Shown here: in pieces, positions 24,704 through 33,816 of the stretch
How positions within the stretch are numbered: position 1 is the stretch's first letter
Layout: each line of letters begins with the position of its first letter
Assembly: GCF_000379685.1 (NCBI RefSeq)
Contig: NZ_KB903290.1
Coordinates: 348,406-412,405, forward strand
Length of the DNA: 64,000 bases
Source of the DNA: Catelliglobosispora koreensis DSM 44566
GTDB lineage: Bacteria; Actinomycetota; Actinomycetes; Mycobacteriales; Micromonosporaceae
Direction of reading: 5' to 3'
Program-made: the position numbers and the translations under genes
Notes under the pieces: model-generated
Database searches by the model: none
Told to the model about the DNA's origin: nothing
Seen by the model: only the letters and a program-made list of their open reading frames with translations

Positions 24704-25168
24704 ATGACCAAGGTCGCGCGCTTCGCCAGCGTCCTATTCGCAGGACTGTTCGCCGGATTCCTCGTCGCCGTCCTCATCCTCGAACTGTCGCTGCGAAGAT
24801 TCGGCGGCACCGTCTACACCCAAGTCCGTCAGGTCGAGCTCGACTCCCTCGACAAACTCGCCATCGCCACGCTTGTGCCGGCACTCATCGCCACCGCGCT
24901 CCTGGCCTACCGGACCTTCCGAACGAACACCCGGTGGCGAACCGTGGCCGCACTTGCCTTACTACTGTTCATCTTCGCGCTCACCCTCATCGTCAACCTG
25001 CCGATCAACACCGACCAGCTCGCCTGGACCACGCAGTCACCACCGGCGGACTGGGCCAGTGTGCGAGACCATTGGCAGACCGCCCACGCCGTGCGAACCG
25101 TAGCGGCAGTGCTCGCCTTCGGCGCACTGGCCACATTGGACGGCCCCGGCAATACCAGCCAGGGCTAG
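24704..25168 (+). CDS. DUF1772 (anthrone oxygenase-like) membrane protein
   Basis: 154 residues from ATG 24704 with AAGGAG. Four membrane helices (SVLFAGLFAGFLVAVLILEL, IATLVPALIATALLAY, VAALALLLFIFALTLIVNL, VRTVAAVLAFGAL) and the DUF1772 middle motif NLPINTDQLAW before WASVRDHWQTAHAVRT. Family members include anthrone oxygenases, but most have no known function. The frame is open from 24644 without an earlier ribosome site. Confidence 0.85.
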   Translation: MTKVARFASVLFAGLFAGFLVAVLILELSLRRFGGTVYTQVRQVELDSLDKLAIATLVPALIATALLAYRTFRTNTRWRTVAALALLLFIFALTLIVNLPINTDQLAWTTQSPPADWASVRDHWQTAHAVRTVAAVLAFGALATLDGPGNTSQG

Positions 25169-25831
25169 CTATTCGGTGCCAGTCTGGGCGTGCGGTGCAG
25201 TCACGGGCTTGGACTGTGGGGAGCCGTGCTGGCGTAACACGATGCTCAGCAACACAAGGGCGGCAACCGCGAGGAATTCGGACTGCCAGTTTTGCATCGA
25301 CTGGAACCAAAAGTCAGCGGTGCCGAGGAATTGCCACACGCTCACCTGATCGGCTCCCTGCTCAAGGGCTTGCTGCTCATTGAACTCGGCGGTTCCCCCG
25401 ATCAGGTGGCCCGTGAAGCTGAGCAAGAAGAACCCGAACAACCCCAGCGAAAGGCTGTTGCGGTATAGCCATTGCTGTATGCCGTGGGTTCGCGACCAAG
25501 CCGGCGATTGGGCCCCAGCGTTGGCTGGGTCGTCTTCGGCACGGTCTCCTTGGTCCAGCGGCTTGGATTCTGGTGATCCGCGCTGAACAAGCAAGGCGGT
25601 CAGGAGAACGTAGGCGCCCATTTGCAGGAACTCTGATTCCCAGTTTTCGAACAGCGCTTCTGTGAAGTGACCGGTGCCCAGGTAGTGCCAGAAGCTATCG
25701 GCCGCCAGGCCTGCCGCGGCGAGGTCGTCGTTGCGTACCTGCCATCCGGTCAGTGCCTGCAGGGCGGCGAAGATGCCGAACGCCGCCAGCGTGACTATCG
25801 ACAGGGCGTTGTTTTTCAGCCAGCGAGGCAC
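25169..25831 (-). CDS. DUF6766-type membrane protein with internal duplication
   Basis: 220 residues. Two copies of one unit (about 1-90 and 120-210): a helix starting NALSIVTLAAFGIF / NSLSLGLFGFFLL, a conserved ENWESEFLQMGAYVLLTALL / QNWQSEFLAVAALVLLSIVL, and ends QRGSPESKP / QHGSPQSKP. Four membrane helices in all. The end of the hemerythrin gene lies 2 nt before its start codon region, so on the minus strand this gene is followed or preceded within one operon. Function unknown. Confidence 0.85.
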   Translation of the reverse strand: MPRWLKNNALSIVTLAAFGIFAALQALTGWQVRNDDLAAAGLAADSFWHYLGTGHFTEALFENWESEFLQMGAYVLLTALLVQRGSPESKPLDQGDRAEDDPANAGAQSPAWSRTHGIQQWLYRNSLSLGLFGFFLLSFTGHLIGGTAEFNEQQALEQGADQVSVWQFLGTADFWFQSMQNWQSEFLAVAALVLLSIVLRQHGSPQSKPVTAPHAQTGTE

Positions 25832-25833
25832 GT

Positions 25834-26310
25834 TTAGGCCTTTGCTGACATCAGCGCCAATGGGTCAGCCGGAGCGTGAGCCTTCGCGGCGGCCATTTGC
25901 TCGCCGAGCTCGGCCAGACGGTTACGGCCCAAGGCTTTACGCACCTTCGGGAACCACTCGTGCTCTTCCTCATCGGCGTGGTGTTCCACATTTTCGATCA
26001 GCACCGTCACTTTGGCGTCGAAGGTCTCATCAGCCGGGTCCAGGTGCTGCAGTTCTGAGCACAGCCACGCCACCACGTGGTGTTCCTCCACGGACTCGAG
26101 CACGTGGTCTTCTGCCTCGGGAACGCCTTCGCGGGCGGCGGGGTAGAAGATCGTCTCCTCGATGTAGGCGTGTGTGTTCAGTTCCTTAAGGATCTGGTCC
26201 ACCAAGGCCCGTTTCTGCTTCGGTGACGCAGCTTTGTGTGTCTTCTCGAATTGGCGAAACAGACGTTTGACTGCTTTGTGGTCCTCTTTCAGAAGCACGA
26301 TTCCGTCCAT
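25834..26310 (-). CDS. Hemerythrin-domain protein
   Basis: 158 residues from ATG 26310 with GGAGGG; longer frames to 26574 lack a site. Iron-ligand pattern of hemerythrin-like proteins: LLKEDHKAVKRLF, THAYIEETIFYPAA, VEEHHVVAWL, NVEHHADEEEHEWFPKV. Binds a di-iron centre and may sense or scavenge O2, NO or peroxide. Sits just upstream of the DUF6766 gene on the same strand (2-nt gap), likely one operon. C-terminal Ala/Lys-rich tail. Confidence 0.92.
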   Translation of the reverse strand: MDGIVLLKEDHKAVKRLFRQFEKTHKAASPKQKRALVDQILKELNTHAYIEETIFYPAAREGVPEAEDHVLESVEEHHVVAWLCSELQHLDPADETFDAKVTVLIENVEHHADEEEHEWFPKVRKALGRNRLAELGEQMAAAKAHAPADPLALMSAKA

Positions 26311-26437
26311 GACAACCCTCCTTGTGCTGATCAATATCTTGGCGGCAAAGTCATGACAACGAGATGGGAATGCCCGGATCAGGCCTGGCATAAACGAAGC
26401 CCGGCCGGCGCGCGTTCGACAGTGGCACGCTCGGGGC

Positions 26438-26968
26438 ATGGGCAGCACCGTGCGCCTGACTGGCGAGCACGAGTTCGATCTCAACATCGGCAAGGTGCTT
26501 GAGCACTGAAGCGTGCCCTTCGTGATCCGCGAGATCATCGCCAATGCGCTCGATGAGCAGATCCTGACCGGCACACAGGACCCCGATGATTGGCAAAGTA
26601 AGCCCTGGCGTGTGGCACATCCGCGACTTTGGCCGCGGTCTGCGCTACCAGCATCTGACCGAAAACGAGAACGCCGAAAAGCGAAAACACCCTGAAGTCA
26701 TCGGCCAATTCGGGATGGGCCTCAAAGATGCCCTAGCCGTCTTTGACCGCAGAGGCATCACCGTGACCGTGCAGTCGCCCCATGCCGACGTCATCACCCT
26801 GCACGCTCTCGTTAGCGCCCCACAACGGCCAAGCCTGGCCGCATCTACGTCAAAGGCCTGTTCGTGGCCGAGGAACCCAACTTTCTGTTCTCCTACAACA
26901 TCAAACGCATCACCGCACCACTTCGCCGCGCACTCAACCGTGCACGCAGCAACGTGTACTCGGCCTGA
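26438..26968 (+). pseudogene. Broken GHKL/HSP90-type ATP-binding protein
   Basis: ATG 26438 begins VRLTGEHEFDLNIGKVLEH, then TGA replaces an expected Trp codon. The protein continues in frame as VPFVIREIIANALDEQILTG (Bergerat N-box), shifts frame before WHIRDFGRGLRYQHLTENEN (DxGxG-type) and FGMGLKDALAVFDRRG, and shifts again to an end reading RIYVKGLFVAEEPNFLFSYN. At least one stop and two frameshifts or deletions, and the total is about half the expected length. Not functional. Confidence 0.8.
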
Positions 26969-27201
26969 TGCGCCGTCGTTGGCATCAGCCGTGGTCTGCG
27001 CGACCATGTTTTCGCCTCCCCAGATGTGTGCAATCTGCCGAGTTCCCCACCCGGGCCGCGCTAAACATTTCCTGGGCGGCGGCATTGCTGGGCATGCCCA
27101 GCGCTGTGGGTGGCAGTCGGTCACGCGCCGCGATTTCTGGGGAGCACGCTGTCATTGTCCTTTTCGGACTGTCACGATGTCGCTCGCGACGACCCTGGTT
27201 G
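26969..27201. other. Gene-free stretch between a pseudogene and the DUF4235 gene
   Basis: 233 nt. No gene, clear promoter or hairpin was recognised; probably the rest of the deleted ATP-binding gene region. Confidence 0.4.
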
Positions 27202-27465
27202 TCAGGTGGGCCATTTGCCGGTAAGCCGCTTGATCCCGGCAGCGCCGCCCCGGTCGGCGGCGGCCTTCACGATCGCGAAGATGGCGCCTTGTAACGCCGC
27301 CGCGATGAGAACCTCTGACCAGCCCCGGTGTTCGTCGGTCGCGTTAGGAGCATCGGCTTCACCGGCGGCGATACGCCAAACCTGTTTGAACACCGCACCG
27401 GCGAGCAGGCCCGACGCCACGCCCGCGATGAGGCCAACCGGTTTGTAGGCGAGTTTGGCTATCAT
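27202..27465 (-). CDS. DUF4235 membrane protein
   Basis: 87 residues from ATG 27465, overlapping the stop of the DUF3618 gene (ATGATAG). Helices LIAGVASGLLAGAVFKQVW and VLIAAALQGAIFAIVKAAAD match DUF4235 (KLAYKPVG start, GWSEV middle, TGKWP end). Function unknown; small membrane protein of actinobacteria. Confidence 0.85.
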   Translation of the reverse strand: MIAKLAYKPVGLIAGVASGLLAGAVFKQVWRIAAGEADAPNATDEHRGWSEVLIAAALQGAIFAIVKAAADRGGAAGIKRLTGKWPT

Positions 27466-27713
27466 CGCCGCCGCCTTGCGATTATCACCAAGGCCAGCAG
27501 GCCGATGACGGCGCCGGCGACCCATAGGGTTTGATGTTGCCTGAAATGGGCGCCGGCACGGCGAGCGGCATCTGTTCCCTGAGCGACAGTGCGCTGCGCG
27601 CCGCCTGCCAGGCGCAACGGAACGTCGGCCCTCGCCGCCAGCGCACTGAGACTCACGGCCAGTTCTGCCCGCCTGCGGGCAATGTTGGCCCGCAGAATGT
27701 CAATGTCGGTCAT
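27462..27713 (-). CDS. DUF3618 protein
   Basis: 83 residues from ATG 27713 behind GGAAGG. The DUF3618 start IDILRANIARRRAELAVSL and one C-terminal helix (LWVAGAVIGLLALVIIARRRR) are clear. Translationally coupled to DUF4235. Confidence 0.85.
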   Translation of the reverse strand: MTDIDILRANIARRRAELAVSLSALAARADVPLRLAGGAQRTVAQGTDAARRAGAHFRQHQTLWVAGAVIGLLALVIIARRRR

Positions 27714-27796
27714 TGATGCCTTCCTGGTCACGATCGGCTCGCAGGGTGATCAGTCGCCCGGCCCCCATGTCCTGGCGGCGTGCTGTCGGTGGCGTC

Positions 27797-28072
27797 TTAG
27801 AAGGTGGCGGCTTGACGTGCTTTGGGCCCGGCGACGACGGTGCCGTTGGCGTCGTCGCTGTCGACGTGCTCGACCCGGATGCCGGCTTTCGCGGCGGCGG
27901 TTTCCAGGCCACGTTCGGCTAGCTCGGCGACGCGTGCACGGGTCTGTGCGACAACAGGCTGATTCAGTACGGCTGATGCTGCTTCCCGTAGCTGTTCATA
28001 CCGTTGCCGGCCAGCCTTTGTTCCCATCACGTAGCCTGCGGCGAAGCCCGCTGCTGCCCAAACCAGTTTCAT
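27797..28072 (-). CDS. YtxH-like small membrane protein
   Basis: 91 residues from ATG 28072, site GTAGGGATC. An N-terminal helix (LVWAAAGFAAGYVMGTKAGR) then a charged region (QRYEQLREAASAVLNQPVVA) and a polar tail. In actinobacteria such genes often precede holin-like, DUF3618 and DUF4235 genes; here only 83 nt separate it from DUF3618, so the holin-like gene is absent. Confidence 0.8.
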   Translation of the reverse strand: MKLVWAAAGFAAGYVMGTKAGRQRYEQLREAASAVLNQPVVAQTRARVAELAERGLETAAAKAGIRVEHVDSDDANGTVVAGPKARQAATF

Positions 28073-28303
28073 GATCCCTACTCTCGTTCGGTGATGCCAT
28101 CTATGCCGCCAGTGTTGATGCCCTATCGGTAGCCTGACGAAACGCATCGCGTTCCCGGGGCTGATCTCGTGCGGCCGTGTTCCCATGCTTTGAGGCCGCC
28201 GGGGGCGCTGGTTTTCACCGTCCCGTCAGGCTGCCGTCCTGTGCTGAGACGGCACTTCCCGTCCAGTTGACCGGAGCACAGCAGGCCGCTCACGCAACGG
28301 TTC

Positions 28304-28720
28304 TCAACTCCAGGCACCCAGGATCGCGCCAGCGGCAGTGAACAGTAACGTCTGGTACCCACTGTTGATGGCCATCAGCAGCGGCGATTTGGCCTCGAAG
28401 ATGCCGTTGATAACCACCGACATCGAGGCGATCCCAAGCCCCGCTACCAGGCCGGCGAGTGCACCATGGCCTACTCCCGCGTCCTTGCCAATAAACAAGG
28501 CGAGCGCGAAGACGCCAATCAGTGTCGCGAGGAAAGCCAAACCCATGGCGAGCGTGGTGTTCTCGCCCTTCGCGTTTTCCGGGGTTCGCCCGGTCAGCTG
28601 CATCCACCGTTTGCCAAGTACCGGCGGCGCATACCAGGCAGCTCCAAGCGCGAATGCCACTATCGCGGCAACGATAACGGCCAGATAGTTGATCTCGTTC
28701 AGTCCAGCGAGGTTACTCAT
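28304..28720 (-). CDS. DUF1761 membrane protein
   Basis: 138 residues from ATG 28720. Four helices (NYLAVIVAAIVAFALGAAWY, LAMGLAFLATLIGVFALALF, ALAGLVAGLGIASMSVVI, YQTLLFTAAGAILGAW) with APPVLGKRWMQLTGRTPEN, characteristic of DUF1761. The frame opens at 28912 but those codons lack a site. Function unknown. Confidence 0.85.
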   Translation of the reverse strand: MSNLAGLNEINYLAVIVAAIVAFALGAAWYAPPVLGKRWMQLTGRTPENAKGENTTLAMGLAFLATLIGVFALALFIGKDAGVGHGALAGLVAGLGIASMSVVINGIFEAKSPLLMAINSGYQTLLFTAAGAILGAWS

Positions 28721-28874
28721 GGATGCATCTTCACCTATCCACCGTGCGGCGGGCGTGATTTGCGCAAGCAACACGTGAGCTTCAGCGACGGCAGGCTGGG
28801 GCTTCTGCGTGAGTGTGGGCGGTGTAGTGGGAAATTGTAGGTCATCTGTATGTTGGACCCATAGCCTGCCGTTT

Positions 28875-31800
28875 ATGTCTTGCATGACGTTACGGCGGCC
28901 GTCGGCGAGCACGCTGCTGGCCGTAATTCTCCTTCTGGCAGTTGCTACGGTCGCGGGAATCGCACCTGCGGCTGAACCTGCGCAGGCTGCGGGTCCTTAT
29001 CCAAAGTCGATCGACCTGGGCCGTCCACCGGTCAAGGGAGTGACCACCGCCGGCGGTGAGACCGCGAGGATGGCCGACGGCTCGTACCGGACGTGGCTGG
29101 TAGTCAGCGGCACCACAACCGAGGGCGATCCGGCCTATCTGGCCGAAGTGGATCCGTTCAACGGGCGCATGCTCAACTCCTACCGGATGCCGACCGCTGG
29201 CGGTGGCTGGGGAGTGGCCGTGAGCCCGGACGGCGCCTACGTCTATGCGATGACGTATGGGCAGGGCCACGCCTACCGGCTCAAGTACACCAGCCCGCGC
29301 AGCTTCACCGATCTCGGTGCGCCAACGGCCGACACCAGTTTCCTGTGGGAAGGGGACACCGACGATCAGGGCAACCTGTGGATTGGGACGTTCCAAGGTT
29401 TCGCCGCCGCCAAGACGCCCGGGCTGCTGGCGAGCTGGCGTCCCAACGGGGGATGGACCAATCACGGCGGATACGGCTTGCCGTATGAGTATGTGCGGTC
29501 CGTTGAGTACGCACGTGGCCAGGTCTACGTTGGCCTAGGGCCTCAGACGCGGTTCTACCGCCATAACCCAGCGACCGGCGCCGACACGCTGATCCCGTTG
29601 CCGCCCGGTGTGGCCAGCGACATGTACACCTATCAACTCGACGACGCGGGCGACTATCTCTACGTGTATTTCGCGGGCGGAACCTCACCTGCCAAGGCCT
29701 GGCTCTACAACCTTGTTACCCAGCAATGGGTTCGCGAACTGCCCGGGTATGCCGGTGCGACAGTGTCCGATCAGGACACTGATGGGACCGTCTACATGGT
29801 CATGTCCGGTGAGCTGGTCGCCTACCAGCCGGTCACAGGTGTGGTAACACGAACCGGGTTCACTGCTGATGGGCAGCTCGGTGCGGCCAAGGGCATCCTT
29901 CGGGCCACTAACCCGGCGACCGGGCACCAGATGATTGTCACCGGTTTGGCCAGTGGGGCCATCGCTAGGTACGACCTTGAAACCCAAACCGGCTCATATG
30001 ATCTGTGGGACGCCGTCGGGCTGACGCCTACTTTGACTCCTTTACGCTCTGTCGCGATGGGACCTGACGGCTGGGCCTATTTAGGTGGGTACTTCGCGGG
30101 CGGGTTCGCTGGATACGACCCGGACGCCGAGCGGTGGCACGAATACGCGTGGCCACACCAAGTTGAGGGCATGGCGACGCACGGCAGGAAGCTGTATCTG
30201 GGTGTGTATCCCAATGGCGCGCTGTATGAATACGATCCGGTGCTGCCGTTTGGCTCGGGCAACCCACGAAAGTTGTTCGATCTGCGAACCCACGGCCAAG
30301 AACGCCCGTGGACGGTGATTTCAGCGGGCCGCTATGTCGCGATCGGCACTAGCCCAAAGAATTCCAAAGTAGACGGTGCCGGGGCGGTAACGTTGTATGA
30401 TCCGGCAGACGGGACACACCGAGTCTTCAGCGGAATCGCCGGCGCGGGCGAGATCGGTGCGCTGGCCTATCGCAATGGCATCCTCTACGGCGGCTCAATG
30501 AACTGTTGCACCGCGGCGACACCAAGCGACGGAACACTTTTCGCCCTCAACGTCACGACCGGTGCCAAGCTGTGGCAGACCGTCCCGCTGGCAGGCGAAC
30601 GCGGTGTCAACGGGCTCGCCTTCGGCACCGACCCCAACGTCATCGTCGGCGTCACAGCCGGAAAAGCGTTCCGCTACAACGTCACGACCCGGCAACTGCT
30701 CAACAGCACCACACTGGTGTCCTACCCGTGGGCAGGCATACGCAACTTCTCACCCCGCGCCGTCAACCTCACCTTTGACCCACTCGACGGCAACATGTAT
30801 GGCACTGCGGTCGGCCGGTTCCTCAAACTGAACCCCGTCAGCCTCGCCAACACCGCCCCCGCCGGGTGGACCGGTGGCTTCTTCGCCGCGGCCAACACCG
30901 GCCGCAAGTTCGCCACGCAAACCGTGAACGGCCGATCACACCTGATCATGTCGCAGTGGTACGGCCGGCCAGCAGCACCGGCGATGCTCTACGGCAGCAC
31001 GGGAAGCGCGCGGATGTACCGATGGGAGTCGACGGAGGCCGCCTTCGTCCTCGGCCAGGGTTGGGAGCAGGCCAGTAACTATGACCTGGCAAGCGTCGGC
31101 GATCGTTTCGTATCCGGCGACTTCACCTGCGATGGTGTCGACGACCTCGCCACCGGGTACGCCACCGGGGCTGGGCTACGCATGGACGTGTGGAACGGCA
31201 CGGCCACAACCGCGGGCCCGCAACCCTGGGCCACAACAACTGTAGCCACACCCGATGTCGGGGCGCGCATGGTGGCAGGCGACTTCGATGGCAACGGATG
31301 CGCCGATATCGCTCTACTGGAAGCAATCGGCGGTACTGCGGGCGCGCGGATACACCGTTTCCTGTCCGACGGGCAGGCGTTCACTAAGACGACCTCAGGT
31401 GACTGGACGACGCCCACTGGCTACGATCTCACCAAGGTCGCGGGACGCATCGCGGCCGGCGACGTCGACCGTGACGGCCGCGACGATATCGTCACCGCCT
31501 ATGACTACGGTGGCTATTTCCGTTACCACGTATGGAAAGGCGCGACTGCCTACAGTGGACCGTCCGGCTGGTACCAATCGGGAGCTTTTGTTTTGGACAA
31601 CGTCGCGGACCGCATGGTCGTCGGCGACTTCGACGGCGATGGCGACGACGAACCCGCCATGTTCTACCACTTCGGCGGCAGTCACGCCCGGCTGTTCCGC
31701 TGGAGCGCGAGCGGCAGCCAGTTCACCCTCGCCAGCCCCGACTGGGAAGTCACCTCCGGCTACACGCTAGCCATGGTGGGCAACCGAATGGCCGTCGGTG

Positions 31801-31973
31801 ACGCCAACGACGACGGCCGCGACGACATTATCGCCGCCTACGACTACGGGCCTGATTTCCGGTACCACGTATGGCTTAGCGGCTGGTCCTACACCGGCAA
31901 CACCGGCTGGTACGACTCAGGTCCGTTCGATCTCAACCTGACTGGAGGCCGGCTCGTCATGGGAATCTGGTGA
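28875..31973 (+). CDS. Large secreted beta-propeller protein with FG-GAP/VCBS repeats
   Basis: 1032 residues from ATG 28875 (ATG 28884 is equal). Signal peptide about 1-38 (STLLAVILLLAVATVAGIAPA). Residues 40-720 form propeller-like blades (GVAVSPDGAYVYAMTYGQG, WEGDTDDQGNLWIGTFQGF, MGPDGWAYLGGYFAGGFAGY) as in extracellular lyase-associated propellers. The last about 310 residues hold five calcium-type FG-GAP repeats with D-x-D/N-x-D/N-G cores (DFTCDGVDDLA, DFDGNGCADIA, DVDRDGRDDIV, DFDGDGDDEPA, DANDDGRDDII). Likely surface or extracellular carbohydrate binding or cleavage; catalytic activity not identified. Isolated transcription unit. Confidence 0.85.
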   Translation: MSCMTLRRPSASTLLAVILLLAVATVAGIAPAAEPAQAAGPYPKSIDLGRPPVKGVTTAGGETARMADGSYRTWLVVSGTTTEGDPAYLAEVDPFNGRMLNSYRMPTAGGGWGVAVSPDGAYVYAMTYGQGHAYRLKYTSPRSFTDLGAPTADTSFLWEGDTDDQGNLWIGTFQGFAAAKTPGLLASWRPNGGWTNHGGYGLPYEYVRSVEYARGQVYVGLGPQTRFYRHNPATGADTLIPLPPGVASDMYTYQLDDAGDYLYVYFAGGTSPAKAWLYNLVTQQWVRELPGYAGATVSDQDTDGTVYMVMSGELVAYQPVTGVVTRTGFTADGQLGAAKGILRATNPATGHQMIVTGLASGAIARYDLETQTGSYDLWDAVGLTPTLTPLRSVAMGPDGWAYLGGYFAGGFAGYDPDAERWHEYAWPHQVEGMATHGRKLYLGVYPNGALYEYDPVLPFGSGNPRKLFDLRTHGQERPWTVISAGRYVAIGTSPKNSKVDGAGAVTLYDPADGTHRVFSGIAGAGEIGALAYRNGILYGGSMNCCTAATPSDGTLFALNVTTGAKLWQTVPLAGERGVNGLAFGTDPNVIVGVTAGKAFRYNVTTRQLLNSTTLVSYPWAGIRNFSPRAVNLTFDPLDGNMYGTAVGRFLKLNPVSLANTAPAGWTGGFFAAANTGRKFATQTVNGRSHLIMSQWYGRPAAPAMLYGSTGSARMYRWESTEAAFVLGQGWEQASNYDLASVGDRFVSGDFTCDGVDDLATGYATGAGLRMDVWNGTATTAGPQPWATTTVATPDVGARMVAGDFDGNGCADIALLEAIGGTAGARIHRFLSDGQAFTKTTSGDWTTPTGYDLTKVAGRIAAGDVDRDGRDDIVTAYDYGGYFRYHVWKGATAYSGPSGWYQSGAFVLDNVADRMVVGDFDGDGDDEPAMFYHFGGSHARLFRWSASGSQFTLASPDWEVTSGYTLAMVGNRMAVGDANDDGRDDIIAAYDYGPDFRYHVWLSGWSYTGNTGWYDSGPFDLNLTGGRLVMGIW

Positions 31974-31994
31974 GGGAGTTTCAGTGTTTAGACG

Positions 31995-32183
31995 ATGGAC
32001 TCAGCTAACGCTGGCAATCGCCGCACGGGCTTGGGCTACGGCATCGTCCTGTATGGCGATGCCAGTGCCCTGATCGAGAAAAACACCTTTACCCAGAACC
32101 ACCGCCACGACATCGCCGGTTCGCAACGCTGGGCGGAAAGACGGGGATTGGCAATGGGCAGAAGCGAACTGGGACACTTGTAG
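31995..32183 (+). pseudogene. Fragment of a right-handed beta-helix protein
   Basis: TGLGYGIVLYGDASALIEKNTFTQ followed by NHRHDIAGS is one rung set of a pectate-lyase-like parallel beta helix. About 40 codons remain; no signal peptide, no further rungs. It begins 22 nt after the stop of the propeller gene. A remnant of a secreted polysaccharide lyase or a truncated cassette. Confidence 0.5.
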
Positions 32184-32342
32184 CTCCGCGCTTTCAGGTT
32201 CGCTGGCGCAAGGCAAGAGTCATGTCTTCACCATGTCCACATAGGACATTGCTGTCCCGGGGCTGCGAACCGTCTTGCCATGAGCGACGCTGGTGGATGT
32301 CACTCGGCACAGGCTCACTTGCGGCCCGGCGCCGCTGCCTAA
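32184..32342. other. Short intergenic stretch
   Basis: 159 nt between the beta-helix remnant and the lipoprotein stop. Nothing recognised. Confidence 0.4.
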
Positions 32343-32747
32343 CTATTTCTCGGGTGGTTGCGTCACGACAACCACCCACGCAGTGACCGCTCCTTCAAAG
32401 GTCGGCGTTACGAAGTTATGTTTGCTTCGGGCAAGATTGAATTGGCCGCCCGTGCGCTCGCCGGTGCAATTGATCGCAATAAGGCCTTCGTGCCCCTTCT
32501 GGCCGCCCGCCAGAGTCATCCTGCCGCCGCCCAGGCAGGCAAAGTGCATCTCCATGCTTCTGCCTTCGTACGGGCCGAACGTGACCCCTGGCTCGGCGTT
32601 GCCGGCCACATAGTGGGTAGGGATGTCATGCTGCTTCGCCGTCATTTCGGCAGCGATATCCGGCAGTTGCTGCGGTTTGCTGGCACAGGCGCCGAGGCTT
32701 GCGGCCACCGCGACGACAGCCAGGGTGGCCCGTGTACGCAAACCCAT
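32343..32747 (-). CDS. Small lipoprotein
   Basis: 134 residues from ATG 32747, site GAGGAG. Lipobox LGAC (Cys 21). Mature part has two further Cys (FACLGGG, INCTGERTGG) that could form a disulfide, and an aromatic-poor beta-sandwich-like pattern. Family not recognised. Confidence 0.7.
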   Translation of the reverse strand: MGLRTRATLAVVAVAASLGACASKPQQLPDIAAEMTAKQHDIPTHYVAGNAEPGVTFGPYEGRSMEMHFACLGGGRMTLAGGQKGHEGLIAINCTGERTGGQFNLARSKHNFVTPTFEGAVTAWVVVVTQPPEK

Positions 32748-32916
32748 ACCTGCTCCTCTTAACGCGCCGTCGCGGTGAGTGTAAAGGACTGACTCGAACA
32801 TTACTGCTGCATCAAACATATGTTCGCTTGAATAAGTTGAGCCAGCGAGCCAACCTTGATGTAGTCAGGCGCCGGAATTTGTCCCGGCCACGCTACGGCC
32901 CCGTAGAGTCAGCGGC

Positions 32917-33375
32917 TTAAGCGACATCTTCGGGCATGTAACCCAAGATGAGATGATCGAGAGCCAATGGCATGCGGCCAAAGCTGGCCACTCCATCAAC
33001 GATCAAGTAGACCTCGCTATGTTTGTCGATGCCAACGAAAGACCATGAGCAGGTGCCAGTCCCAAGTTCCCCGATGGGCGCGAAGCTCTTGCCGAGCTCC
33101 TGGCTCCATTCGACGAAGCGGTCTGCCTCGCCGCAGCAGTCCAACGGGTAGAACCTGACGGCTTCCCGAGCGCGGGTTACTCCGCCGCCGCTGTGCCTGA
33201 ACGCGAGGCCGCCGAATTCGGAGAGGAACTGCTGCGCCGCAAGGTGTAACGGCGGGAATCCGTCTGCGCTGAGCTTGGCCTCCCAGTCCGCGATGTCGCG
33301 TATGCGGCCGGGGAACCAGCCTGCCTCCCGCAGCAAGAGTTTGGTCTCTTCGCTGAACGTGATCGGTTCTCCCAC
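32917..33375 (-). CDS. SUKH-3-family immunity protein
   Basis: 152 residues. Start ITFSEETKLLLREAGWFPGR and mid motif QFLSEFGGLAFRHSGGG plus EVYLIVDGVASFG are typical of SUKH-3. SUKH proteins neutralise contact-dependent or polymorphic toxins. No toxin gene is adjacent, so this is an orphan immunity gene or part of an array. Confidence 0.88.
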   Translation of the reverse strand: MGEPITFSEETKLLLREAGWFPGRIRDIADWEAKLSADGFPPLHLAAQQFLSEFGGLAFRHSGGGVTRAREAVRFYPLDCCGEADRFVEWSQELGKSFAPIGELGTGTCSWSFVGIDKHSEVYLIVDGVASFGRMPLALDHLILGYMPEDVA

Positions 33376-33816
33376 CTGAGGAATCCTAGGTCATCGGTTA
33401 ACGATTACCTCGACCCGCAACAACACTGCCGCAGGCTACGGCTTGGCCAATGGTTGCAGAAACGACGCCAAACGCGCGATAGGACCCTCGCGCGTAGTGT
33501 TGCTCGTTACTGCGCGCCAGCGGGTAGAAGTGGTCGCCGAGCAAGCACCGCAAGCCTTCATCCGGCTAGCAACATTCGAGAACGCGGCTGCTTTCCCTAT
33601 CTTGGCGGATGTCATCCAAAGTGGACGGTGTAACCAGCTGCCTGGACTTTGCCGGACAGCTAGTTGGCTCTGGCCACACCGAACGGCCAGGCGCCAGCGG
33701 GCCGCGTTCGGCCGATTATGTAGTCATGGATGACTGGGTGCGGTCATGCTGTGCATCGATCGAATGCGGCGCGCCTTCCTGAGAATCCCTCTCCCTTTGA
33801 TTGAGGTGCGTCATCG
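33376..33816. other. Intergenic region 5' of the SUKH gene and the RDD pseudogene
   Basis: 441 nt. One copy of the recurring word TCCAAAGTGGAC (33615-33626). Short open frames here have no ribosome site or family resemblance, so I call no gene. Confidence 0.5.

Noticed and set aside
26782..27294. Plus frame of 170 codons over the pseudogene end
   Set aside because: Runs across the ATP-binding remnant and the DUF4235 gene in a wrong frame; no domain.
33443..33733. Plus-strand frame of 96 codons in an intergenic region
   Set aside because: No ribosome site, family resemblance or codon pattern supporting a gene.
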